The notes beneath the pieces were generated by a model. The model ran no database searches. It was not told the origin of the DNA and saw only the letters and a program-made list of their open reading frames with translations. A stretch of DNA of 64,000 nt from Burkholderia ubonensis. GTDB lineage: Bacteria; Pseudomonadota; Gammaproteobacteria; Burkholderiales; Burkholderiaceae. A program made the translations under genes and the position numbers. Location: positions 186,001 through 250,000 of the forward strand of contig NZ_CADFEB010000003.1 of assembly GCF_902833085.1 (NCBI RefSeq). Reading direction: 5' to 3'. Positions 1-7,518 of the stretch are shown piece after piece (the first letter of the stretch is position 1; the number at the start of each line of letters is the position of its first letter).

Positions 1-1
1 T

Positions 2-1306
2 TACCGGCAAGACGTCGACGCCTACCTGTTGCAAGCCGCCATCAAATACGGCTGCACGGTCCGCCAGAAGACGAACGTGACCGAATACCACGCCGACAAG
101 GACGGCGTCGCGGTGACCACCGCCCAGGGCGAACGGTTCACCGGCCGGTACATGATCGACTGCGGAGGACCCCGCGCGCCGCTCGCGACCAAGTTCAAGC
201 TCCGCGAAGAGCCGTGCCGCTTCAAGACGCACTCGCGCAGCCTCTACACGCACATGCTCGGGGTCAAGCCGTTCGACGACATCTTCAAGGTCAAGGGGCA
301 GCGCTGGCGCTGGCACGAGGGGACCTTGCACCACATGTTCGCGGGCGGCTGGCTCTGGGTGATTCCGTTCAACAACCACCCGCGGTCGACCAACAACCTC
401 GTGAGCGTCGGCCTGCAGCTCGACCCGCGTGTCTACCCGAAAACGGACATCTCCGCGCAGCAGGAATTCGACGAGTTCCTCGCGCGGTTCCCGAGCATCG
501 GGGCGCAGTTCCGGGACGCCGTGCCGGTGCGCGACTGGGTCAAGACCGACCGCCTGCAATTCTCGTCGAACGCCTGCGTCGGCGACCGCTACTGCCTGAT
601 GCTGCACGCAAACGGGTTCATCGACCCGCTCTTCTCCCGGGGGCTCGAGAACACCGCGGTGACCATCCACGCGCTCGCGGCGCGCCTCATCAAGGCGCTG
701 CGCGACGACGACTTCTCCCCCGAGCGCTTCGAGTACATCGAGCGCCTGCAGCAGAAGCTTCTGGATCACAACGACGACTTCGTCAGCTGCTGCTACACGG
801 CGTTCTCGGACTTCCGCCTGTGGGACGCGTTCCACCGGCTGTGGGCGGTCGGCACGATCCTCGGGCAGTTCCGGCTCGTGCAGGCCCACGCGAGGTTCCG
901 CGCGTCGCGTGACGAGGGCGACCTCGATCACCTCGACAACGACCCCCCGTACCTCGGATACCTGTGCGCGGACATGGAGGGGTACTACCAGTTGTTCAAC
1001 GACGCGAAAGCCGAGGTCGAGGCCGTGAGCGCCGGGCGCAAGCCGGCCGGGGAGGCCGCGGCGCGGATTCACGCCCTCATCGACGAACGAGACTTCGCCA
1101 GGCCGATGTTCGGCTTCGGATACTGCATCACCGGGGCCAAGCCGCAGCTCAACAACTCGAAGTACAGCCTGCTGCCGGCGATGAAGCTGCTGCACTGGAC
1201 GCAAACCAGCGCACCGGCGGAGGTGAAAAGGTACTTCGACTACAACCCGATGTTCGCGCTGCTCAAGGCGTACGTCACGACCCGCATCGGCCTGGCGCTG
1301 AAGTAG
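2..1306 (+). CDS. prnC: PrnC, FADH2-dependent halogenase of pyrrolnitrin biosynthesis (5' end missing)
   Basis: Chlorinates the pyrrole ring of monodechloroaminopyrrolnitrin to give aminopyrrolnitrin, the third step of pyrrolnitrin synthesis. The frame is open from base 2, so the gene begins before the window. About 434 residues are visible; the family is about 567 long, so roughly the first 130 residues, including the FAD-binding GxGxxG, are outside. Visible signatures are the flavin-halogenase WxWxIP motif (GGWLWVIPF, near base 350) and the GFIDPLFSRGLENT segment near base 615 that is typical of this family. The gene lies 24 nt upstream of prnD on the same strand, the order expected of prnABCD. 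The product call is firm because of the neighbour and the motifs; the N-terminus cannot be judged. Confidence 0.93.
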   Translation, partial: YRQDVDAYLLQAAIKYGCTVRQKTNVTEYHADKDGVAVTTAQGERFTGRYMIDCGGPRAPLATKFKLREEPCRFKTHSRSLYTHMLGVKPFDDIFKVKGQRWRWHEGTLHHMFAGGWLWVIPFNNHPRSTNNLVSVGLQLDPRVYPKTDISAQQEFDEFLARFPSIGAQFRDAVPVRDWVKTDRLQFSSNACVGDRYCLMLHANGFIDPLFSRGLENTAVTIHALAARLIKALRDDDFSPERFEYIERLQQKLLDHNDDFVSCCYTAFSDFRLWDAFHRLWAVGTILGQFRLVQAHARFRASRDEGDLDHLDNDPPYLGYLCADMEGYYQLFNDAKAEVEAVSAGRKPAGEAAARIHALIDERDFARPMFGFGYCITGAKPQLNNSKYSLLPAMKLLHWTQTSAPAEVKRYFDYNPMFALLKAYVTTRIGLALK

Positions 1307-1330
1307 CCGGCCGACACCTGCACGAAAACG

Positions 1331-2443
1331 ATGAACGACGTTCAATTGGATGAAGCGGTCGCCAGGGAGCATCCCCCGGGGGTGTACGACGCGACCACGC
1401 GCCTGGCCGCGAGCTGGTATGTCGCGATGCGCTCGGACGACCTCAAGGACAAGCCGACGGAGTTGACGCTCTTCGGCCGTCCGTGCGTGGCATGGCGCGG
1501 CGCGACGGGGCGGGCCGTGGTGATGGACCGCCACTGCTCGCACCTCGGCGCGAACCTGGCCGACGGGCAGGTCAAGGACGGGTGCATCCAGTGCCCGTTT
1601 CACCACTGGCGGTACGACGAGCAGGGCCAGTGCGTTCACATCCCCGGCCACAGCCCGGCGGTGCGCCGGCTGGAGCCCGTCCCGCGCGGGGCGCGCCAGC
1701 CGACGTTGGTCACCACCGAGCGATACGGCTACGTGTGGGTCTGGTACGGCTCCCCGCAGCCGCTGCACCCGCTGCCCGAAATCGCCGCGGCCGACGTCGA
1801 CAACGGCGACTTCATGCACCTGCACATCGCGTTCGAGACGACGACGGCGGTCTTGCGGATCGTCGAGAACTTCTACGACGCGCAGCACGCGACCCCCGTG
1901 CACGCGCTCCCGATCTCGGCCTTCGAGCTCAAGCTCTTCGACGATTGGCGCCCGTGGCCGGAGGTCGAGTCGCTGGCCCGGGCGGGCGCGTGGTTCGGCG
2001 CCGGGATCGACTTCACCGTGGACCGGTACTTCGGGCCTCTCGGCATGCTGTCGCGCGCGCTCGGCCTGAGCATGTCGCAGATGAACCTGCACTTCGACGG
2101 CTACCCCGGCGGGTGCGTCATGACCGTCGCCCTGGACGGAGACGCCAAATACAAGCTGCTCCAGTGCGTGACGCCGGTGAGCGACGGCAAGAACATCATG
2201 CACATGCTCATCTCGATCAAGAAGGTGGGCGGCGTGCTGCGCCGCGCGACCGACTACGTGCTGTTCGGGTTGCAGACCAGACAGGCCGCGGGGTACGACG
2301 TCAAAATCTGGAACGGGATGAAGCCGGACGGCGGCGGCGCGTACAGCAAGTACGACAAGCTCGTGCTCAAGTACCGCGCGTTCTACCGGGGCTGGGTCGA
2401 CCTCGTCGCCGAGGCGACCGCTCGACCGCGCCGCCGCGAGTGA
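1331..2443 (+). CDS. prnD: PrnD, Rieske-type aminopyrrolnitrin oxygenase
   Basis: Oxidises the aryl amine of aminopyrrolnitrin to the nitro group, the last step of pyrrolnitrin synthesis. The 370-residue product has a Rieske [2Fe-2S] site (CSH near residue 63 and CPFHHW near residue 83) and a mononuclear iron site segment (ENFYDAQHATPVH, near residue 178), in the usual order for Rieske non-heme oxygenases. It is slightly longer than the roughly 363 residues usual for PrnD because of a short arginine-rich C-terminal tail. It starts 24 nt after prnC and closes the prn operon. No reductase gene is present, as expected because PrnD borrows an unlinked flavin reductase. Confidence 0.93.
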   Translation: MNDVQLDEAVAREHPPGVYDATTRLAASWYVAMRSDDLKDKPTELTLFGRPCVAWRGATGRAVVMDRHCSHLGANLADGQVKDGCIQCPFHHWRYDEQGQCVHIPGHSPAVRRLEPVPRGARQPTLVTTERYGYVWVWYGSPQPLHPLPEIAAADVDNGDFMHLHIAFETTTAVLRIVENFYDAQHATPVHALPISAFELKLFDDWRPWPEVESLARAGAWFGAGIDFTVDRYFGPLGMLSRALGLSMSQMNLHFDGYPGGCVMTVALDGDAKYKLLQCVTPVSDGKNIMHMLISIKKVGGVLRRATDYVLFGLQTRQAAGYDVKIWNGMKPDGGGAYSKYDKLVLKYRAFYRGWVDLVAEATARPRRRE

Positions 2444-2690
2444 GCGGCGATGCGTGAGTCGGCGGCCCTGGCTGCGTCTTCGAGCAGTTGCAGCCTCGCG
2501 CCGTTTCCTCGATCAGCGTGGGCGACCTTCGGCTGGATGAGTGTACGAAGGCGCGTCCATGAAGATGCGCAAAACATCGACTGAATCGGCTGCCGAATCT
2601 CGCGTGATGGTACGAACGGCAAGCATAAGAGCCAGGGAAATGACGGATCGCTGCGAATTCCAGATCTGGATTGCCGGCTTCGTTCTTATC

Positions 2691-2717
2691 CCCGCCAACG
2701 GAGAACGCCTTGGCGGG
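2691..2717. terminator. Hairpin, probable bidirectional terminator (copy 1)
   Basis: A perfect 8-bp stem (CCCGCCAA at 2691-2698 with TTGGCGGG at 2710-2717) lies between the convergent prnD and peptide gene 1. It is followed by CTTT on the plus strand, so it would work best for plus-strand transcripts. The T tract is short, which lowers confidence. Confidence 0.5.
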
Positions 2718-2721
2718 CTTT

Positions 2722-2751
2722 GACCGCCGCGAGGACAAGCCCGCGGCGGTC
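2722..2751. terminator. GC-rich hairpin downstream of peptide gene 1
   Basis: A 10-bp perfect stem (GACCGCCGCG at 2722-2731 with its complement at 2742-2751) is separated by a 10-nt loop. A shortened version is kept at 4325-4347 in the second repeat copy. There is no T tract, so it may be an mRNA-end stabiliser or a terminator element. Confidence 0.4.
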
Positions 2752-2812
2752 GGGGGGCTTCCGTACAACGTTATCGAATACGGCTACCACGGCGACGAAG
2801 CAAGGCGAACGC

Positions 2813-3073
2813 TTACAGGCCCAGCTTCGCGATAACTTCGCCGCCAAGGTTGTTGATCGAATTGGTCACGCTGGCGAGATTCTGGTGCGTCGATGCATCG
2901 ACCTGCGTGACCGGGGCCGTGATCGTATTGGGGCTGGCGAACGAGAATCCGCTGCCGGCAGCGATATTGTTGATCCCGATGTTCTGGAACACGCTGCCAC
3001 CGCTGACGGAGGCCATTTCCTTGCGGCTGAGTTCGTGGGTGCGGGACAGGTCGTTGAGCATCAGTGCGGACAT
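2813..3073 (-). CDS. Small peptide 1 with double-glycine (bacteriocin-type) leader
   Basis: The product is 86 residues. Its N-terminus reads MSALMLNDLSRTHELSRKEM and is followed by ASVSGG, the pattern of leaders cut after Gly-Gly by C39-peptidase transporters. The predicted core after the GG at about residue 26 is about 60 residues, Cys-free, rich in Ser, Thr, Asn and Gly, and ends in NLGGEVIAKLGL. The start was chosen at 3073 rather than the upstream frame because AAGGAG lies 7 nt before this ATG and because the paralogue at 4413-4673 aligns from here. It differs from that paralogue at only about 17 positions. No modification enzyme or C39 transporter is encoded in the window. Its role as a secreted peptide or bacteriocin is inferred from the leader alone. 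Confidence 0.7.
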   Translation of the reverse strand: MSALMLNDLSRTHELSRKEMASVSGGSVFQNIGINNIAAGSGFSFASPNTITAPVTQVDASTHQNLASVTNSINNLGGEVIAKLGL

Positions 3074-3444
3074 GGTAAATCTCCTTGAGTTTGCTTCGGT
3101 TGGGGAAAGAGCACGTTTCGTTGCGCTCGCTGCTACGAACGCACAGGACGTGCCAGCCCCGGCTCGTGTGCGCAGCGGAGCATCCAACCTGATGAAAACA
3201 AACACGATTCAATCTGCATGCCGCCATTTCACATGGCCCGCCGAGCAGGATCGAAGAACCGCGATGTCTGGTTCTCCCAAACAATTTCGGTGGCAGCTGT
3301 TTTCTCTCGCCCAACATGAACGGGGCATGGCGGCCGTACACCGGCCAACTGTAGTACGCTTGCCGTCAACTTGCCCTGATGCTTACGCTGCAGCCGCGAA
3401 TGCGGGCGGAGCAAATGGCCTCAACGCTGGAAGGTGAAAGGAAG
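3074..3444. promoter_or_regulatory. Divergent upstream region of peptide gene 1 and the secreted-protein gene
   Basis: The 371 bases between two divergently read genes should hold both promoters. The part up to about 3332 is shared with the region upstream of peptide gene 2, including the well-kept stretch CGATGTCTGGTT around 3261-3272. This suggests the two peptide genes share regulation. No clear -35/-10 pair was found for either gene. Confidence 0.4.
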
Positions 3445-4209
3445 ATGTCGCTACGGAAAGGTAGGCATGTTGCGCTGTGGCTTGCGAGCGCTTGCAGTTT
3501 CATGGGACTGGCAGGCGCGTTCGTTGCGGACGCATCGGCTGTCGAGCCCGGTGAGTATTTCTACGTCGAAGGCGGCCACGCGCATGGCACGCTCGTCGTG
3601 AAGGGAAGCCGGTTCACGATCGATACGATGGGCGCCAACTGCCACACCTGCTCGCTCACGGGCACGCTCAAAGGCAACGTGGGTATGGCGAGTGATGGCG
3701 GCGAAACATGCCGCATCTCGATCACGGGCGACCACGGTACGCTGAAGGTCGATTCCGGCGGCGCCGATGCGTGCCGTTCGTCTTGCGGCGCACGCGCGAT
3801 GTTCGACGGCGCGTATCGGCAGCCGACCGCCGCGTGCACGGACCGCTCGCGTGCTGCGCGACTCACGCAGGCACGCGCTCAGTATGCGAAGAAGCACTAC
3901 GCGGCGGCCGAAGCGGCATTCACGTCGCTGATCGGAGCGTGCGCGAGTGACATGGACTGGATCGAGATCGATCGCGTGCGTAGCGACCTCGCGCTGACGC
4001 AATACCATCTCGGCGCGAGTGCAAAATGCCTCGCGACGCTTTCGCAGACGACGGCGATGCGCAATCACGACGACAGCGACAAGGAGAGCGACGCGTCGTT
4101 CGGCCTGCCCCCTTGCGACGCGGAAAACTACCAGTCGACGGGGAAAGCGATCCTGCACAACGCGGCGCTGTGCAAGGCGCCTGTTGCGGCGCGCGGCGGC
4201 ACGAACTGA
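3445..4209 (+). CDS. Secreted cysteine-rich protein of unknown function
   Basis: The 254-residue product starts with a good signal peptide (basic MSLRKGRH, a hydrophobic stretch, then a cleavage site near DASA/VEP, about residue 33), so it should be periplasmic or secreted. The first half of the mature protein is beta-rich with paired cysteines (CHTC, CRSSC). The second half is helical and TPR-like, with four further cysteines. This layout resembles exported proteins grouped near lysozyme-inhibitor (LprI-like) families, but the match is too weak for a name. The start at 3445 follows a purine-rich AAAGGAAG; an upstream in-frame ATG at 3379 is less likely because it would bury the signal peptide. 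The gene sits between two copies of the peptide gene and is read on the opposite strand. Confidence 0.75.
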   Translation: MSLRKGRHVALWLASACSFMGLAGAFVADASAVEPGEYFYVEGGHAHGTLVVKGSRFTIDTMGANCHTCSLTGTLKGNVGMASDGGETCRISITGDHGTLKVDSGGADACRSSCGARAMFDGAYRQPTAACTDRSRAARLTQARAQYAKKHYAAAEAAFTSLIGACASDMDWIEIDRVRSDLALTQYHLGASAKCLATLSQTTAMRNHDDSDKESDASFGLPPCDAENYQSTGKAILHNAALCKAPVAARGGTN

Positions 4210-4288
4210 GCGTACGCCGGGTCGCGCTGCTGGCGGATCGTCAATAAATCCCCCCGTTGGTGCCGGCTTCGTCTCCGACCATGCAAGA

Positions 4289-4320
4289 AAGCCCGCCAAC
4301 CGAGAACGGCCGGCGGGCTT
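4289..4320. terminator. Bidirectional terminator between secreted-protein gene and peptide gene 2
   Basis: A perfect 9-bp stem (AAGCCCGCC at 4289-4297 with GGCGGGCTT at 4312-4320) is followed on the minus strand by TTCTTGC. It lies 80 nt after the plus-strand stop at 4209 and about 93 nt after the minus-strand stop at 4413, so it can end both transcripts. Confidence 0.65.
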
Positions 4321-4412
4321 CGAGCGCCGCGAGGACAACCCCGCGGCGGTCTGGAGAGCTTCGGTGCAACGCTATCGAATACGGCTGCCACGGCGACGAA
4401 GCAGGGTGGAAC

Positions 4413-4673
4413 TTACAGGCCCAGCTTACCGATGACCTTGCCGCCGAGGTTGTTGATCGTATTGGTCACGCTGGTGAGATCCAGGTGCGTCGATGCATCG
4501 ACCTGCGTGACCGGAGCCGTAATGGTATTGGGGCTGGCGAACGAGAATCCGCCGCCGGTATCGATGGCGTTGACGCCGAAGTTCTGGAACACGCTGCCAC
4601 CGCTGACGGCAGCCATTTCCTTGCGGCTGAGTTCGTGGGCACGGGACAGGTCGTTGATCATCAGTGCGGACAT
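4413..4673 (-). CDS. Small peptide 2 with double-glycine (bacteriocin-type) leader
   Basis: This 86-residue product is a paralogue of the peptide at 2813-3073. The leader (ELSRKEMAAVSGG) and the FSFASPNTITAPVTQVDAST core segment are kept, while the middle (FGVNAIDTGGG against IGINNIAAGSG) and a few C-terminal positions vary. An AAGGAG box lies 7 nt before the ATG. Retention of the frame, leader and ribosome binding site in both copies argues that both are real genes. As with copy 1, the export and peptide function are inferred and no processing enzyme is nearby. Confidence 0.7.
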   Translation of the reverse strand: MSALMINDLSRAHELSRKEMAAVSGGSVFQNFGVNAIDTGGGFSFASPNTITAPVTQVDASTHLDLTSVTNTINNLGGKVIGKLGL

Positions 4674-5050
4674 GATAAATCTCCTTGAGTTTGCTGCAGT
4701 TGGGGAAAGAGCACTTTTCGTCGCGCTCGCAGCAACAAACGCATGGGGCGTGCCAGGGCCGGCTCACGCGCGCATGGGTGTCGTGTAACCTCATGAAAAC
4801 AAACGAAATTTATTCTTGTTTCCGCCGTTTCGCATGGCCCGCCGGGCAGGATTGAAGAATCACGATGTCTGGTTTTCCCAAACCATTTCCCCGGCGGCTG
4901 TTTCCTTCCACCCAACAGGAGAAATGGCGCGTGGCGCCGGCGGCACGGTTTCTATAATTGACGATACAGCGCTCGCCGGGTGCAGCAGGCACCCGTTCAG
5001 TCCGGGACCGACGGCGCTGCTTCATTCAACCTTTGCGCGAGGCAGAGATC
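4674..5050. promoter_or_regulatory. Divergent upstream region of peptide gene 2 and the BON gene
   Basis: This region of 377 bases has its left part (to about 4930) shared with the region before peptide gene 1. The right part is unique and carries a consensus -10 hexamer (listed separately). No other gene is visible. Confidence 0.5.
4930..4958 (+). promoter_or_regulatory. Candidate sigma-70 promoter for the BON gene
   Basis: TATAAT at 4953-4958 is a perfect -10 consensus in otherwise GC-rich DNA. The region 17 nt upstream (4930-4935) is a poor -35 match, so the promoter may need an activator. It would give a leader of roughly 85 nt before the ATG at 5051. Confidence 0.4.
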
Positions 5051-5788
5051 ATGCAACGCAGCGATACGGTCTTGAAGCAGGTGATGGCGGCCTTTGAACA
5101 CGAATCTCACCTGAAGCTACACCATCATCCCATTCACATGAGTTTTGACGGCCACGCGTTGACCGTGTCGGGCGAGGTGCCGGATATCGCATCGAAGAAG
5201 CGCCTGCTCGCGCTGACCCACACGTATGGCGGCGGGATGCCGCTGGTGGATCAGCTCCGCGTGGCGGCCAATCCGCCGATGGGCGACGGCGAGCTGCGCA
5301 CGCGCATTGGCGAGCGGCTCGCGCAGGCGGTCGATTTTCGCAACTGCGTGATTTGCGCCCGTGTCAAAGGGCAGCTCGAGGTGCTGCGCGGCACCATGGA
5401 TCAGGCGGGCAACGAGGGCAGCGGCGCGATCGAGGTGACGGTCGAAAACGGCGTCGTGAGGCTGACGGGGCAGGTGATCAGCCTGTCGCACCGGCGCCTT
5501 GCAGGCGTGATCGCGTGGTGGACAGGCGGCTGCCGCGATGTGGAGAACCTGCTGGAACTGGTGCCCGCCGAAGCCGACGGCGACGAGGAGATTTCCGAAG
5601 TGATGCATCTCGTGCTGGAGACGGACCCCCGGGTGAGGGCCGACCAGATCACCGTCAGCGTGAAGAATCACCAGATCACGCTGGCAGGCTGGGTCGCGAC
5701 CGATGCGGAACGGCTGATGGCCGAACAGGACGCCTGGTGCCTGGATGCGATCGCGGGTGTCGTGAATCGCATCGAAGTGAGGGCGTGA
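5051..5788 (+). CDS. BON-domain protein
   Basis: The 245-residue product has no signal peptide or membrane segment. It contains two or three consecutive BON-like units: an N-terminal one (residues about 5-80), a middle one with IEVTVENGVVRLTGQV (about 95-170), and a C-terminal one with ITVSVKNHQITLAGWV (about 180-245). The recurring pattern 'V-x-V-x-N/D-x-x-V-x-L-x-G-x-V' is the BON signature. BON domains are thought to bind phospholipids or help stabilise envelope proteins; a cytoplasmic stress role is also possible. The start follows GAGG with 8-nt spacing. The gene converges on the exporter gene, with only 13 nt between the two stop codons. Confidence 0.75.
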   Translation: MQRSDTVLKQVMAAFEHESHLKLHHHPIHMSFDGHALTVSGEVPDIASKKRLLALTHTYGGGMPLVDQLRVAANPPMGDGELRTRIGERLAQAVDFRNCVICARVKGQLEVLRGTMDQAGNEGSGAIEVTVENGVVRLTGQVISLSHRRLAGVIAWWTGGCRDVENLLELVPAEADGDEEISEVMHLVLETDPRVRADQITVSVKNHQITLAGWVATDAERLMAEQDAWCLDAIAGVVNRIEVRA

Positions 5789-5801
5789 TGCGGCCGCCGG
5801 C

Positions 5802-7505
5802 TCACCCCGCGACTGTCGATCGGACGTCGTACATGGCCGTATCCGAGTAAATGCGGCCGCTATCCAGGCGAATGACGCGATCCGCCAGTTTGAAATACTG
5901 ATCGTCGTGGGTAATGATGATCACGCATTTCCTACGGGATTTCAGATCGGGAACCAGCACCTCATAGAAGAATCGCTTGAACACCGGGTCTTGATCGGCG
6001 GCCCATTCGTCCAGGATGTAGATCGGACGGTCCTCGATGTACGCGCTAAGCAGCGCCAGTCTTTTGCGCTGCCCTGTCGATAAGGCCCTGGTCGTCGAGT
6101 AGGTTTTGCCGTGAATCGCGACCTTGTCGGCCAGCTTCAGGGTTTCAAGGTACTTTTGCGCAAGGTCGATGCGCGTATTTTTCTGGTCCGGCCCGATGAT
6201 GCGATTGAACAGATGGAAGTCTGTAAATACGGCGGAAAACAGATTCCGGTACGGTTCCCTCGCATCGTCGTCGATGACTTTCCCGTCAAGGGCAATATGG
6301 CCTTCGGTCGGCGCATAGAGGCCGCTGAGTATCTTGGCCAACGTGCTCTTGCCGCTGCCGTTTCCGCCGATGACATAGACGAGCTCCCCCGCATGAATCG
6401 TCATGTTGATGGGGCCAAGCACGAAGTCGGACGACGACTCGCGGTCATGGTAATTCATCTTCACATTCTTCAACTCGATGCGTTGCCATGATTCCGTCGA
6501 TGAGGATTCCTTTGCGACCGGATGGTGCAGCTTTTTGGGCGAGTCTTGCGTGTCGTCGATCAGGAAGCCGAACTCCGCCAGTCGGGCAAGCGCGGTCTTG
6601 CCTTCGGCCATGATCGGCAGAATATTGATCAGCATGGTCAACGGCCCCATCATGTAAAGAACGGCCAGAATGCTCGCCGTGAGTACCGAGGGGTCGACGA
6701 CGCCGAGAGACGGGACGCCGAACAGCAGAAACCCGAGCAGGACCGCCACGGTGATCTGACCGATGCTGTCGCCGCTCATGAACCAGAAGCGTTCGATGTA
6801 GTTGTACCCCGCCACGCGCCGCGACGACAATTCGATCGCCGCCTTGGTAAACCAGCGTTGTCTGGCCCGGTTGAGCTTGAGTTCCTTGATGCCGAACACG
6901 AGGCTATGGGTGTACTCATTGAACTGGACGAACTCGTCGCGCACTCTTTCGGTGAAATCGACCGCCCTTCGATAGAAAGACAGATAGAGCACCAGGCCGG
7001 CGATCGTCAGGATCATCGTCGAAGCGAACACGACCCACGAGAGATAGGCGAGATAGACGATGCTGCATATCAGGACGACGGATTGAACGATGATCGTCGG
7101 GATGGTGAGCAGTGTCTGGCTCAGCTGCGGAATGTCCTGCGTCAGCATGGTCAGGACGTTGGGCGCGCCCCGCCGGTCGATTTCGTCCAGTGGGGTCGCG
7201 AGAATCCGCTTGCACAGGTTGACGCGCAGTCTCGTCATGACTTTCATGCAGACGTAGGACGGCATCGCGGCAGCCGCGCTCCGGCAGAACACCGCAATGC
7301 CGTTCACCGCGATGAATATCAGCAACAGCGTCTGTCGATCAGACTGGTCATGAAGCACCCTGCTGATCAATCCGACGCCCACGATCGATGCAATGCCGCT
7401 GATGAGGCCGGTCAGGACCGTGCCCAGGATCAGCCAGGGATGACTGCGCCACATCAGGGTGACGGCCGAATGCCACGGCGGCGATTTGTTTTGAGCGGAG
7501 TTCAT
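5802..7505 (-). CDS. ocfA: Cyclic-peptide ABC exporter (SyrD/PvdE type), OcfA-like
   Basis: The 567-residue product is a fused permease-ATPase. The N-terminal half (residues about 20-320) holds six hydrophobic segments. The C-terminal half has a Walker A motif (GGNGSGKST, near residue 380), a variant ABC signature (LSTGQRKR, near 480) and Walker B (YILDEW, near 502). This architecture fits the cyclic-peptide transporter family that includes SyrD and PvdE. Those proteins move lipopeptides or siderophore precursors across the inner membrane. The gene is the last of the minus-strand cluster, 13 nt after the YbaK-like gene, and is expected to export the finished glycolipopeptide. It lacks a C39 peptidase domain, so it is not an obvious exporter for the double-glycine peptides nearby. 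The symbol follows my recollection of the ocf cluster naming. Confidence 0.88.
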   Translation of the reverse strand: MNSAQNKSPPWHSAVTLMWRSHPWLILGTVLTGLISGIASIVGVGLISRVLHDQSDRQTLLLIFIAVNGIAVFCRSAAAAMPSYVCMKVMTRLRVNLCKRILATPLDEIDRRGAPNVLTMLTQDIPQLSQTLLTIPTIIVQSVVLICSIVYLAYLSWVVFASTMILTIAGLVLYLSFYRRAVDFTERVRDEFVQFNEYTHSLVFGIKELKLNRARQRWFTKAAIELSSRRVAGYNYIERFWFMSGDSIGQITVAVLLGFLLFGVPSLGVVDPSVLTASILAVLYMMGPLTMLINILPIMAEGKTALARLAEFGFLIDDTQDSPKKLHHPVAKESSSTESWQRIELKNVKMNYHDRESSSDFVLGPINMTIHAGELVYVIGGNGSGKSTLAKILSGLYAPTEGHIALDGKVIDDDAREPYRNLFSAVFTDFHLFNRIIGPDQKNTRIDLAQKYLETLKLADKVAIHGKTYSTTRALSTGQRKRLALLSAYIEDRPIYILDEWAADQDPVFKRFFYEVLVPDLKSRRKCVIIITHDDQYFKLADRVIRLDSGRIYSDTAMYDVRSTVAG

Positions 7506-7518
7506 GTGTCGCTAGTCG

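Larger units (their letters stand above)
2444..2812. other. Intergenic region between prnD and peptide gene 1
   Basis: This gap of 369 bases holds no convincing gene. Short open frames in it overlap on both strands and have no recognisable similarity. Its right part contains two strong hairpins (2691-2717 and 2722-2751) that lie within the duplicated block also found near 4261-4930. The genes on both sides converge here, so it serves as a shared 3' region. Confidence 0.6.
2672..3332. repeat. Direct repeat copy 1 (about 660 bp, peptide gene block)
   Basis: This block aligns along its length with 4261-4930 at a constant offset of about 1600 bases. It contains the terminator-like hairpins, the complete 86-residue peptide gene and roughly 250 bases upstream of it, including the ribosome binding site. 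Identity by eye is high in the coding part and patchier upstream. The two copies are in the same orientation and bracket the secreted-protein gene at 3445-4209. Confidence 0.85.
4261..4930. repeat. Direct repeat copy 2 (about 660 bp, peptide gene block)
   Basis: This is the second copy of the block at 2672-3332. It carries a hairpin terminator, peptide gene 2 and its upstream region. Because the copies are direct repeats, recombination between them would delete the secreted-protein gene and leave one peptide gene. Confidence 0.85.

Noticed and set aside
2541..2723. Short plus-strand open frame of 60 codons after prnD
   Set aside because: It has no ribosome binding site and no recognisable similarity. 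It runs into the terminator-like hairpins and overlaps several other frames.
3379..3444. Upstream in-frame ATG for the secreted protein
   Set aside because: Using it would place 22 residues before the basic N-region and weaken the signal peptide. The purine-rich site before 3445 fits better.
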